Made by a program: the position numbers and the translations under genes
Notes under the pieces: model-generated
Database searches by the model: none
What the model was told of the DNA's origin: nothing
Seen by the model: the letters and a program-made list of their open reading frames with translations, nothing else
In this document: piece by piece, positions 1 through 11,900 of the stretch
How the letters are laid out: every line of letters starts with the position of its first letter
Position numbering within the stretch: the stretch's first letter is position 1
From: Gymnopus androsaceus JB14
Taxonomy: Eukaryota > Basidiomycota > Agaricomycetes > Agaricales > Omphalotaceae
Length of the DNA: 64,000 bases
Reading direction: 5' to 3'
NCBI GenBank assembly: GCA_009733575.1
Contig: ML769435.1
Span: 127,012-191,011, forward strand

Positions 1-1849
1 AAGACTTTTGGATCCTCGAAGATCTTGGATTATCTGGATTCTGGACATGGAATTTGCTCCGTCTGCTCATGTTCACCCTCACAACTACTTGTCGCGCTTG
101 ACACGACGCAACATGTTATCTTGTCTAGCATTGGCAGGGATTGTTACGCCCAGAGATCGAATGATCAGAAGAGCCCTGTGACGTTTAAAAAAGGTTTCCG
201 GGGGAGGCATGTACAACTCTACTGTACGGTGTAATTCCCAGTGTTTTTAGGTATATTCTTTGATGTCTTATGAAGCTCGTTTGTTTTGCTGACCAATGCT
301 CTAAGATCTACCTAGTCCATCTTCAGCAATCCGGATCTTTCCATTCAATCGGCGCTCGTCTATAATCTCTGTCTAGTCTGCGCGCTTCTTGATGGAAAAT
401 CACTTGCCACCAACGCAGACGCACGTGGAAGGCAAAAAGGAAGTCTATTGGTATTGCCCATTCAATGTATCACTGTTACGACTCGTCCTGCCTGTCGGGT
501 ACGCATCACTGTCATCGGAGCTTGCTTGTCACTGGCACTGACGTCCCAACGTCGAAATCGGAATACATAGGAGGTCATAGTCCTGCTATCGTCAGCTCAT
601 TCATTTTGTATCATATCCTCATCTCCACCGCCCGCACCCGTCACACCACACCATGCCAATGCCCTTGTAGAATAGGCCAATTCAGTGGACGTGAGAAGTG
701 ATATCCTGCTTGTAGCATGTCGCACTTGCATTTTGAGAATGAATGACTCGGAGGAGAGATCGGTTCGCTAAAATTAAGGGAAGCAGTGGATCATGATGCA
801 TTGTGGATGGTCGTGTCGCGAGCAGGGTAAGGAGGAGGAGAAGGGGGGAGTTGAGTTCAGGTGGATTTATGACCGGAATAGGTAGGATATCCCTATCTAT
901 GCTTCTAACCGAGGATTTTTGCTCATTTTTGCTCATTTGTTAGCCTTCCAACCACCTTCTCATGATCATGATCATGATCATGCGTGAAAGTAAGGTTCTA
1001 GGCTTTGACTGGTGGAACTGCAGAAATGTAGCACTAGGATGCCCTTGATATCCAAAACTATGTGACCGAGATACGTAGTATCACCACCTATCTTGGTGAT
1101 GCGTATGAGTGAACTGTCACTGATGTTTCTTTTCATCTTGTTTCAAATGCGCACTCAGCGGGTTTGGCTAAGAGCTACTAACGTACATTTTCTGTGAGCT
1201 AGTCCATAGGTGGTTACAGTGTGTACTATAAGTAACTGTTTTTTTCTGATTGAATCCGAATATACAAACTCATGCCTTTCGGAATTGTTAGTGACCATCA
1301 ATGTTCTGGCTCCCGCTCTCATAATTCCAGCAGAGCTCAGCGTCGTCTCCCAACTGCTGTCATCCTCATGGGTGCCCGCCGTGCCCAGGTATCCCAATGC
1401 GTTCACTCAATCTCTGGGTTCCAATTCCGGAATCGGTCTTCAAGTGCTGCTGCATCTTTTCTTCCGAGCAGTGTTCCAGAGAAATAATTCCTTCATGTCT
1501 CCTGTATACTGTTTACCATAGTCTTCCCTAGACAGACTCGAATATACACTGGCCATCCGTTGGATGTGTATATAGACGTTTACACCAGCTTGAAAGTGCC
1601 ATCTACGACAAAGTCTCTCGAACCACCCCCATGAATCGGAACCTGCACCACCACTGAGCCATCGAAAAGTTCCTGATATGAGGACAGGAAATCTGTGTTG
1701 GTCATTGTTATGTATGCAATATCGTAATCATTCGAGGGCTAAATGGGTGTCTTTCTCTTATGTCAAGTATTCTTGTATGATGTTCTGTCAGGTTCATTGG
1801 AACTTTAAGCAGCTGCCTGGATGAAGGCTTCGAAGGAGGCTTCATTACA
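1..1849. repeat. Flanking repeat, copy A (left flank of Copia 1)
   Basis: This block is nearly identical to 15361-17784 (copy C), apart from a 567-bp MITE present only in copy C. From about 532 onward it is also repeated, with many small indels, at 8962-10165 (copy B). Differences between A and C are scattered substitutions and small indels, for example more ATGATC units at 960-985 in A. The block contains minus-strand exon-like segments described in a separate entry. No transposon ends are visible at position 1, so the repeat probably continues to the left of the window. Alleles or a segmental duplication would both fit. Confidence 0.85.
1155..1849 (-). pseudogene. Exon-like segments of an unrecognised gene, cut by Copia 1
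   Basis: On the minus strand, about 1844-1810 encodes NEASFEAFI and about 1725-1600 encodes a stretch with DYDIAYITMTNTDFLSSY and VPIHGGGSRDFVVDGTF. The gap between them resembles an intron ending in TTTAG. A further open segment lies at 1406-1155. Copia 1 inserted inside the first exon-like segment. In copy C the same exon is uninterrupted and its candidate donor reads GGTAGCT, while copy A has GGCAGCT, so the donor GT has become GC here. I do not recognise the family. The first and last exons cannot be placed. Confidence 0.3.
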
Positions 1850-2212
1850 TATTAGAGTTACATTCCTAAATAGGAAGCAGCAGCAATAAGTCCACACAGG
1901 ACTTAGTAGTAGCGATCACACAGATCAATGGGGGACAACAGTGTTATTACAGGGTACAGTACCTAAGCTTATATACAGTCCTAAGTACAAGTGATATATC
2001 AGGCAGGTGGCTACTGCGTGAATACTTGTGGCTACTGTCCATATGGTAGAGTGGGTACTGCGAGAGAGCAAGTGGATATGGTGAGAGACTGAGTGGAGTC
2101 TGCAAGATGATAACAGTGGAGTGCATGGGATGGTGATACAAACAAGTGGAGACTACGAGAAAGCGTTCCATGTATAGTTCAATAAAATATATTTACCTTT
2201 GATATTCCAACA
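1850..2212 (-). repeat. Copia 1 3' LTR
   Basis: 363 bp, starting TGTTGG and ending CTCTAATA on the minus strand. It contains a TATA-like TATATAAG (near 1965-1975, minus strand). It matches the right LTR at 354 of 363 positions with no gaps. Confidence 0.95.
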
Positions 2213-2220
2213 CTCCCCTT
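2213..2220 (-). other. Copia 1 polypurine tract
   Basis: AAGGGGAG on the minus strand, directly next to the 3' LTR. This is where plus-strand synthesis is primed in LTR elements. It overlaps the stop codon of the polyprotein at 2220-2222. Confidence 0.75.
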
Positions 2221-5200
2221 CAAACCTTTGCTAATCCCATGGATGCTGCAAAGTGTTTGGCTTTCATCGAAAGTAAGGCTTTGGTGGAGATGTCTGCCAT
2301 CATGTTTTTGGTAGGGCAGTAAGTAAGACAAATTTTACCTTCCTCAATGACGTAGTGGATGAAGTGGTATTGGATATCAATGTGTTTGGTCCTGGCATGA
2401 AAACAATCATCCTTCACCAATGCGATGGCAGACTGATTGTCTGACATGATAGGGATCGCATGAGTAATAGGACCAAAGATTTCCAATAAGAGATTCCTAA
2501 GCCAGATCACTTCCTTTGCCGCATGGGTCAAAGTGATATACTCAGCTTCCATGGTGGATAAAGAAATGGTATCCTGTTGTTTCGACAACCAAGATACTGC
2601 TCCGCCATTAAACATAAAAATGTACCCGGAAATAGCATGTCAATCCTCTTGGGACATACCATCCGCATCCGTGTAGCCTTGGACTGTCTCCTGGTTGCTC
2701 ATACTGAGCCAAAAGTCTTGAGTGTATTTGAGATAGGCATAGACACAGTGTACACCGTTCCAATGAGTGATGCCAGGGTTTTGTGAAAAGCGAGCAAGGA
2801 TAGAGACTGCATATGTGATGTCAGGTCTCATAGCAACAGATAAGTACTGGAGAGCACCAAGGGCCTCTCTGTAGGGTTTGTCACGCATAAAAGCAATATC
2901 CTCAACCATTTTGGGTGATTGGTCTTTGGTGAGGTGAATGTGGGGATCGAAGGGAATAGAGAGTGGCTATATATCTGAGAATCCATAGCAAGAGAGTATG
3001 GCATCAATGTATGACCACTGGGATAAGTTCCTGTTATGGAGAGATCTTCAGATCTCAATCCCAAGTAGCCAATGGATTTCTCCGGGATCAACAACTTCAA
3101 TTATAGCCCCAATATCTTTCTTCAGTTTCTCCATGATGGCCAGGGTTTCAGTAACCAATGTCATGTTGTCAACATGTATGAAAATGATGGTGAAGGGATT
3201 AGTGTGATAGAAAACAGCATGATCAAAATTAGACCGTTTAAACCCTAGTTGGGTCATGATTTCCCTGAATTGCATGTACCATCGTTGACCGGCTTGTTTG
3301 AGTCCATAGAGTGCAAGTTTAAGCTGTAAAGTTTGACCTGGTTTTACCCCTATATCAATGCCTGGAGGTGCCTTCATAAAAATGTGCTTGTTGTCATCCA
3401 ATTTCCCGTAAAGGTAAGCTGATTTCATGTCCATTTGGTGAATAATCATGCTCTTCTCAGCTCTAATGCTAAGTATAGCATGGGCTGATGCAAGTTTTGT
3501 GACAGATGCAAAGGTTTCGTCTGGGAAGTAGTCAACGTCTGGGATCTGATTAAATCCACGTACAACAAGACGAGCTTGGTGTCCTGTAATGTGACCTTGT
3601 TCATCCTTCTTGGTCCAATAGACCCATTTGGATGTGAGAATATTGGCATCTGGAGGTGGAGTGACAATTGTATAGGTTCCAAGCTCCTGGAGTCTGGAGA
3701 TTTTGTCCTTCATGGCATCATACCATTTGGAGCTGTCAGGTTGTTGCATAGCTTCTGCAACAGATAAAGGATCAGATTTGATTTCTGATGTTACCTGACC
3801 TAGAGATGCAGTGAGATGTTGCAACTCATCACTTCCTTCTCCAAGTCCTTCAATGACGTCCCTGATCTTCTTGGTGGGTTGTCTGACTTGTTTCCCTGAT
3901 ACTTTGTCTGGTGCAATTGGTTCCGCGATTTCTTCTGGAACTGGTATGACAGGCTGTTCCGACTCGGTGACCAATGTTTCTAAATTTCCCAAATTTCCAT
4001 TCTCCCCTTCAATGGGTTGGATCTGCCTGTCAGAGAAAACTACATTCCTCTCTGTTGTGACAGTGTGACGTGTTGGCCAGTAGATGTAGTGACTGTTCGA
4101 TTCGGATTCGAGTCCTATCCAGTGTCCTTCCTGTGCTTGTGGTTCCAATTTGCCAGGTTCCTTTTCTTGTTTGACATAAACGATACTGCCGAAGATGCAA
4201 AGATTAGTAATGTCCGGTTTAATACCAAACCATTTCTCATATGGAGTAGCCATTCCAATGGCTTTCTTCAGCATTCTGTTCCAAACATATACCGCATATT
4301 TCATTATGAATCCCCAAAGCCATTTTGGGAGTCCTGATGAGATCAAAAGACTTCAAACAGTGTTAAGCAAAGTTCGATGTGTGCATTCTGCTATACCATT
4401 GTGTTCCGAGGTATCATGTACCGTGAGACGTCGTTGTATCCCAATACATTCCAGATATGCTGTGAATTCGTTACTGAAAAATTCTCCCCCTTGATCAGAG
4501 TGGAGAACTTTAACAGTTGTGCCATATTGTGTTTGGAGACCTGTTTGGAGAACCACGTACTGTGCAAATGACTCGTCCTTTGACTTCATTTGGGGTTCCT
4601 CCAACCAATCAGTTGCTTCGTCAACTAAAGTCAGCATGTAAGTGCAATGGTTTACCATCCTGACTTGTGCTGGTCCCCACACGTCCATGTGGAAGATGTC
4701 TCCAAACTTCTCTGCACGGGGAGATGATTGCATCTGAGTGATAGGATATCTTGATGCTTTCCCAAGCATACAAGCGCGGCATTCTGGTTCATCCATTTGT
4801 TTTGGGTCCAATCCAATTCCACAAACCTGGTTGTCTCGGAACATATGCTTCATGTAAGCATAGTTGAGATGACCTAAGATGCAGTGTGCCTTGTAAAGAG
4901 ATACCAATCTGCCAATCTTAGTTGAATAAGCATGTTCCCGTGATGGGATCTGGTATAGTCCGTTAGTCTTTGGGATAACTCCCACGAGTTTCCCCTGGCA
5001 ATCTCTGATTGTCATTTTACCATTTGTGGTGTGAATGGCATAACCGTCATCATCAAGTTTTCCCAGTGATACGAGTGTGTTGGGGGTGTCTGGACATAGG
5101 AGGGTGTGATGGAGCTTTAGCGTTTGGACTTCTTGTCCATATGTGGGGAGATCGAGATGGAGTGTGCTGGAGATGTTTGCTGTGAAGGTTTCCGTGTTAG

Positions 5201-8118
5201 CAGCCTGAATGACTCATGTTGGAATCTCCCTTTGATTCCTGAGTTCGTCAATGAGTGGCGTCATGTGGGTAGAGCATCCGGAGTCAAAAAGAGTTGCTCC
5301 GTAACTGTGGGCTGCAGCGTAAGCATTGACGTATACTTCTTCCTCCTCTTCATCCTTAAGATTAAGAGGTGGCGGAGTATCAATTTTGATGTCTTGCACC
5401 GCATCACAGCTGTATTTCTGACATCTGTGATTGCTCGGCGATGAAAGAGCTAATTCAAATTTATCAGCTATTTCGGAAAAATTGAAGATAAGATTCCCAT
5501 GTTTAGCGGGAATTTTGATTGCTGCCCATGATGACTCTGGTACTTCCTCAATCATAGATGAGGATGCCACTTTGTTATTCTTCAGCCTGTCTCTCCAGTT
5601 TCCATCCGACTTCTTCTTCTGCTTCTCCTTAGGAGCTTTCGTCTCCTTGGCCTCATTGGCCTGACTGCATTTCTCCGATGGACATTGATTTCCTGTTAGG
5701 ATGTGTCGCGTTTGCTTCTCGAAAATTGAGAAACGGGATTGTTGGACCGTTTTAACGGTTTGGAGGGAGTTTGACTGGATTCGGAACAAGCGCTAACGGA
5801 AAACCGCTGGGCAGATATGTGCAAGTAGACCACAAAGGTGTGTTTAAGATGCTTTAAGAGATGAGAGAGTATGGTGAGTTTTTATAATAGTGATAATTAT
5901 TATGGGTGTTTAATAGGAGCAGGTGGGCTCAACTATAGTTTGTAGTAGACAGGTTGAAAGGTTAAAGCTTATATTAAAGCTTAGATTGAATGCGAACGAA
6001 GTTCGATGATTTAACGTTAAGGGGTTAATGGGATTGGTAGAGGTAAGAGAGAGGAGAGAGAGAGAGAGCGTAAAGAGAGAAGAAAAACCGATTGATTGAG
6101 AAAATAACTGATCTGGGGACCTTACAGGCAAGGTCCCCAGCTTATATAGTGTATCGGACAGTAAATAATATATCCTAAACGGTCTTGTCGACCTGCGTAG
6201 GCGTAGTCGCGCAGTGGAACGAGCTGCGCGACCTGTGCTTACGACTGGGCCGCAGTCCGCGCAGTATTTGCATGGACTGTCTCTCAAAAAGGGAATAGTG
6301 CGACATGTCGTGAGGATCGATACGTCACGATAACCGTAATATATGAAAATAAACGTACGCAAGAGTCAACAGTAAACCGTAAAGTGAGATGTCCATAGAA
6401 TAAATGATGGGCGATAGTGGGCAGTCGTGATAGAGGGGTTTAATGAAGTGACCGGGGTATTCGAGAGTGATAGTTCGAAGGAATAACGATTAGTAGGGTA
6501 GCAATGACAATGATGACGACGACTTGAGTCGTCGTGGAAAGGAACTCGTTCTTGGTGTATCTGTTCGCGTATAGGAGTGAATGACGAAACGAGACATTAA
6601 GCAGTCAGCCCATAGTCGCGGCTGTGGCTTGACAACAGTTGTATTTATCCCAAAGGAGGGTAACGTCGCCGTTGAAGTCCTTCAAATAAGAGGCGTCTCT
6701 GCTAGATGTTGTGGGAGGAGTTATTCGTACGAGGATCGTAGTTGACCGAGATTCGAAAAGAGGAATAAATGAAGACTATTGTCGAGGGAATTATCGGAGG
6801 AAATGCTGGGGAATTCCGCGTAGTAACGTCGTTAGGACATTTTGGGCTAGCGGTTGGGGTTGAACGACCAAGAACGTCGGAATTTGGAGGATGGGAAGGG
6901 GGATCGTGGAGGTATGAGAGAAAGAGTCATAATTTGGGCGGTGCCGTTAACCGGCAGGCTATTTGCCGTCGGTTATCCGGGGCGTACACCGTGCACACGT
7001 CCTGGCCTTGTTTGGACTCGTTAGGAAGCGCGACGCTTCCTAACATTTCCAAAGTGACCTTTACCTCTGCAGTTGGAACAAACGGAGTCCTGACAACTTG
7101 TTGATCCTCCATGGCCTCTGCCTCTGCCTCGGGAATTTCCCCTAAAGGAATTTCCACAACCTTGGAAACCTCCTCTTCCCCTGTTACCGGCATAGTTTGC
7201 CGGTTCCTTCTTGTGATCATGTCGCATTTGGTGTACCATTGATTCAGCACGAATGGTAGAGATGAGCTCCACAGGACTGAGCTTCTTGTCTGATTTAGTG
7301 GAGAAAACGGCCAATGTGTTTATTGTAGCTTTGAAGGTGTCGGGTACAGAGGACATAATGGTGTTGACGAATATGTCGTCGTTGATATCAATTCCCCTAG
7401 TCATGAGGTTGTCGCGGATGCTAATCATATTGTCCAAATGTTTATTGACCTTGGATGGGTCCATGCATTGCATGGTGTGAAGTCGTCTTTGTGAAAATGA
7501 TTCAGTAAGAGCATTTTTAGAATCATAATCAGCGAGTAAATTTTCCCACAACTGCTTTGTGTTGTTGTAATGCCTATACCTGCGGAATATCCCATCCGAT
7601 AACCTGCCAATGATTGCATTAAGCAAATCACTATCCTTTCCCCTGTGTTTGTCATCTGATCCTTGGGCAAGATCAGGTTGCAGATTCCATTCCAAATAAT
7701 GCTGATAGCCGATAGATCTGGCTGCAAATTCCACTCGAGTTTTCCATGTGTCCCAGTTTGATCCATCTGACTTTAAGGTTGTAACCTTATCAAAGGCTTT
7801 GTTTGCTTTAGACATTTTGTCGTCATTGTCGGAATCAGCAATTAAAGCACCTGGTGATCCGGGATCTGATGGCAATGGGGATCTGTGTGGAGAGGGTGGT
7901 TCTGTATTTGAATATGGAAATTGGGGTGCGGTGCCCTGTGGAGATGGTTCTGGAGGTGTAGGTGGGGAAGGTTCGCATTTTGGTGCAGGTGATTGTGTTG
8001 GAGCAGGAGTATGCTGTTGTGAGGATGATGCAATAGGTTGAGCAGCAGGTGCTTCAGTATCCTCTTTGTCATCATCGTCGTCTTTGTTGTTGGCAATGTG
8101 TTGTAAGTGAGTTCTCAT
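2220..8118 (-). pseudogene. Copia 1 gag-pol polyprotein, disrupted
   Basis: After excluding the solo LTR plus one target copy (1357 bp), gag (8118 to about 7051) and pol fall in one reading frame. Gag has a Pro/Ser-rich N-terminus, a gag domain and a C-X2-C-X4-H-X4-C zinc knuckle split by the insertion (CSNCRGKGHFGN on one side, QC on the other). Pol shows protease DSGCSTH (near 5280), integrase with FHMDVWGP, SDQGGEF and the DTSEHNG box, RT with LYGLKQAGQRWY, and RNase H ending in the ARTKHID region. In-frame stops lie at 5214-5216, 4353-4355, 3048-3050 and 2640-2642 (all TGA) and at 2967-2969 (TAG). The RT active site reads HVDN instead of HVDD (codon 3165-3167), which should abolish polymerase activity. 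Integrase AECTHRT replaces the usual AER-type residues. Confidence 0.92.
5694..7045 (-). mobile_element. Solo LTR (Gypsy-like) nested in Copia 1 gag
   Basis: The 1352-bp segment begins TGTTAGGA and ends TCCTAACA on either strand and is flanked by 5-bp duplications TTTCC (5689-5693 and 7046-7050). No internal coding domain or internal direct repeat was seen, so it reads as a solo LTR rather than a full element. On the minus strand it has a promoter-like CACTATATAAGC (near 6145) followed by a CT-rich leader, which gives the orientation. The length would suit a Gypsy-type LTR, but no internal region is present to prove the superfamily. Open frames inside it (for example 5910-6362) look incidental. 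Its left part recurs, noisily, at about 14080-14880. Confidence 0.8.
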
Positions 8119-8523
8119 AATTTGCTCCTGCTCTTTCGCGATGGGTTTTGCAAAATCTGCTAATTTACCTGTCCAAGGTACGTTGTATCAATTTAGGCAA
8201 TGTTGTTTGTCGCACTGGCTCCACCTTCCAGTGGTTCGGCTTTTGTACCTGTCGACTAATTCATTGATGTCAAAGATGTGTGGGTGTCCTTTACAAGGAA
8301 CAGTGTCGTCTGTGGAGGTAATGGTGCTTGTCTCTGCTGTGGTGTTACAGCTTTGCTACTCGATGAGCTGGCTTGTTCCGATGCAATGGAACATTGTCGA
8401 GTTATTGGTGGTGGTGCTTGTTTGGATGACTTTATCTCCTGTCGAGTTCATAGTGGTGGAGGATTTGGCCTGGGTGGCATGAACAAGAGTTACAGCAATA
8501 TGATGCGTCAATGGTTAAGGCCA

Positions 8524-8535
8524 GGGCCCATAACC
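8524..8535 (-). other. Copia 1 primer binding site (initiator tRNA-Met anticodon arm)
   Basis: Directly inside the 5' LTR the minus strand reads GGTTATGGGCCC. Its complement GGGCCCATAACC matches the anticodon arm of eukaryotic initiator tRNA-Met around the CAT anticodon, in the form with C at position 33. Internal (half-tRNA) priming of this kind is established for Drosophila copia and Ty5. Copia 2 has the same 12 bases. Confidence 0.75.
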
Positions 8536-8898
8536 TATTAGAGTTACATTCCTAAATAGGAAGCAGCAGCAATAAGTCCACACAGGACTTAGTAGTAGCA
8601 ATCACACAGATCAATGGGGGACAACAGTGTTATTACAGGGTACAGTACATAAGCTTATATACAGTCCTAAGTACAAGTGATATATCGGGCAGGTGGCTAC
8701 TGCGTGAATACTTGTGGCTACTGTCCATACAGTAGAGTGGGTACTGCGAGAGAGCAAGTGGATATGGCGAGAGACTGAGTGGAGTCTGCAAGATGATAAC
8801 AGTGGAGTGCATGGGATGGTGATACAAACAAGTGGAGACTACAAGAAAGCATTCCATGTATAGTTCAATAAGATATATTTACCTTTGATATTCCAACA
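8536..8898 (-). repeat. Copia 1 5' LTR
   Basis: 363 bp, flanked on its outer side by TTACA (8899-8903), identical to the duplication at 1845-1849. It should hold the promoter for minus-strand transcription; a TATA-like TATATAAG is present. Confidence 0.95.
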
Positions 8899-8961
8899 TT
8901 ACATTCAACTGCAGTTGCTAGGAAATTCATTGGGAGATTGATCTCTCAAGGATAACTTTGA

Positions 8962-11900
8962 CTGCACTGACGTCCCATAGTCGAAATCGGATACATAGAG
9001 GCATAGTCCGCATGTCAGCTCATTCATTTTGTACATATCCCTCACTCCACGCCACCGTCACATCACCCCATGGCCATGCCCTTGTAGAATAGGCCAATTC
9101 AGTGGACGTGAAAGTGATAATGCCTGCTTGTAGCATGTCGCACTTGCATTTGAGAATGCAATGACTCGAGGAGAGATTCCCGGGTTCGCTAAAAATTAAG
9201 GGAAGCAGTGATCAATGCATGCGTGGATGCGTGTCCGAGCAGGGAAGGAGAGAGAAGGGATTAGTCAGGTGATTTTATACCGGAATAGGTAGGAACCCTA
9301 TCTATGCTTCTAAACCGGATTTTTGCTCATTTTGCCTCATTTGTTTAGCCTTCAACCACAATTCTCCATACCATGTCAATCATGCGTGAAAGTAAGGTTC
9401 TAGCTTGACCTGGAACTGCAGAAATTACACTAGATGCCTGAGATCCAAAATAGGACGATACAAAAATGAACTAGATCACACCTATCTTGACGTATGATGA
9501 ACTTCACCTGGATGTTCTTTTCATCTTTTAAGGCGCACTCACGGTTTGGCTAAGAGCACCTACGTACATTTTCCTGGTGAGCTAGTCCCATAAGGTGTAC
9601 AGTTGTACTAAAGTAACTGTTTCTGATGAACCGAATATACAAAACTCCATGCCTTTTCGAATTGTTGTGACCCACAAAGTCGGCTCCCGCTCTCATAAAT
9701 TCCAGCAGAGCTCACGTCGCGCCCAACGCGCATCCTCATGGGCCCGCCCGTGCCCAGACCCCCAAATGCGTTCACGTCAACTCTCTGGTTCAATGCCGGA
9801 CGCTCCAAGTGCCTGCATCTTTCTTCCGAGCAGGTTCCAGAGAAATAATTCCTCCATGCTCCCTGATATCTGATACCAAGCTTCCCTAGACAGAATCGAA
9901 TAAACCGGCCATCCTTGATGGTATATAGAGGTTTACACCAACTGAAAGCCAATCACGACAAGTCTCCGAACCACCCCCATGTCAACGAACCTGCCACCAC
10001 CACTGAGCCATCGAAAAGTCCTGATATAGGACAGAAACGTGTTGTCATTGTTATGTAGCAATATCGAATCATCCGAGGCTAAATGGGTGTCCTTCCTTAT
10101 GTCAAGAATGTAATGGCTGCAGGTCATTGAACTTAAGCAGCGCCTGGTGAAGCTCAAGAGGGCCTCATACAATTAGAGTTACATCCTAAATAGGAGCCAG
10201 CAGCAATAATCCCACACAGGACTTAGTAGTAGCGATCACACAATCAGGGGACAACGTATACAGTGTACATCTAAGCTAATAATACAGCCTAAGGACTAAT
10301 GATAAATACGGCAGTGGCACTGCGTGAAACTGGCACTGTCCATATGGTAGATGACTGCAGAGACGCAATAGGGAGAGACTGAGGGAGTCCTAAAGATGAT
10401 AACGAGTGAGTCAGAGGATACAAACAAGTAACTACAGCAAAGCGCATATAGTTCAAGAAAATATATACCTTTTTGGATATTCCCAACACTTCTCCCCTTC
10501 ACAAACCCTTGCCAAATTTCCCCCCATGGAATGCTGGGCAAAGTGTGGCTTTCATCGGAAAAGTTAAAGGCTTTGGTTGGGGGGAGGATTCTTGCCCATC
10601 ATGTTTTGGTAGGGCAGTAAGTAAGACAAATTTTACCCTTTCCTTCAATGGACGTAGGTGCTGAAGGGATGAAGTTAGATTTTCAATTGTGTTTTGTCCT
10701 GGCATGGAAAACAATCACCCTTCCCAAATGCCGATGGGGGCCGACTTGATTGTCTGAACCCATGGATAGGGACTCCGCATGAGTAATAGGACCAAAGATT
10801 TTCCAATAAGAAGATTCCTAAAGGGCCCAAGAATTCAACTTCCATTTTCCGCATGGGGTTCAAAAGTGATTTGAATACTTTCAGCCTTTCCCATGGGTGA
10901 ATTAAAGAAATGGTATCCCTTTTTGTTGTTCCGGACAACCAAGATACTGCTCCCCATTAACATAAAAATTTGTTACCCGAAATAGCCATGTCAATCCTCA
11001 TTGGGACATACCAGCCGCATCCGTTAGCCTTGGACTGTCTCCATTTGGGGCTCATACTGAGCCACCAAAAAAAGTCTTGATAGTGAATTTTAGATAGGGG
11101 CATAGGACAACAGTGACACCGTTTCCAAACGTATGCCAGGCGTTTTTTGAAAGCGAAGCAGGGATAAAGAGACTGCATATTTGTGATGTAGGGTTCTTCA
11201 TAGCAAACAGATAAGAACTGGAGGAACACCAAAGGCCTCTCTGTAGGGTTTGCACGCAATAAAACAATATCCTCAACCCATTTTGGGGGATTCGGTCTTT
11301 GTGAGGTGAATGTGGGGAATTCGGAAGGATATAAGAGAGTGCTAAATATCCTGAGATCATAAGCAAGGGAGGGATAGGCACAATGTATGACCCACTGGAT
11401 AAGTTCCTTTATGGAGAGAACTTCAGATCTCAATCCCAAGTAGCCAATGGATTTCCCGGGATCAACAACTTCAATTAACCCCCAATATCTCTTCAGTTTC
11501 CCAATGATGGCCAGGTTTCAGAACCAATCATGTGCAACATGTTCTGAAAAAATGAGGTGAAGAGTTAGAGGATAGAAAACAGCACTGATCAAAATAGACC
11601 GTTTAAAACCCTATTGGTTATGATTCCCTGAATTGCATGACCATCGTTGACCGGCTTTGTTTGCGAGTCCAATAGAGTGGCAAGTTTAAGCTGTAAAGTT
11701 GACCCTGTTTTACCCCTATTATCAAATGCCTGGAGGTGCCTTCATAAAAAATGTGCTGCTGTTGTCATCCAAATTTCCCGTAAAGGTAAGGCTGATTCAT
11801 GTCCATTGGTGGAAATATCATGGCTCCTTCTCAGCTCAATGCTAAGATTAGCATGGCTGGATGCAATTTGTGAAAGTGCAAAGGTTTCGTCTAAGGGAAG

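Larger units (their letters stand above)
1850..8898 (-). mobile_element. Ty1/Copia LTR retrotransposon, element 1 (defective)
   Basis: The element is on the minus strand. It has two 363-bp LTRs (TGTTGGAATATC...CTCTAATA on the coding strand), a 5-bp target duplication TTACA at 1845-1849 and 8899-8903, a primer binding site next to the 5' LTR and a purine tract next to the 3' LTR. The domain order gag, protease, integrase, reverse transcriptase, RNase H is that of Copia. The LTRs differ at nine positions (about 2.5%), eight of them transitions, so the insertion is fairly young. A 1352-bp solo LTR is nested in gag, five in-frame stops interrupt the polyprotein and a catalytic RT residue is changed, so it cannot move on its own. 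The matching site in copy C (near 17785) is empty. Confidence 0.95.

Noticed and set aside
5910..6362. 150-residue minus-strand frame
   Set aside because: It lies inside the solo LTR, overlaps the promoter-like region and has low-complexity Ser/Leu composition; an incidental frame.
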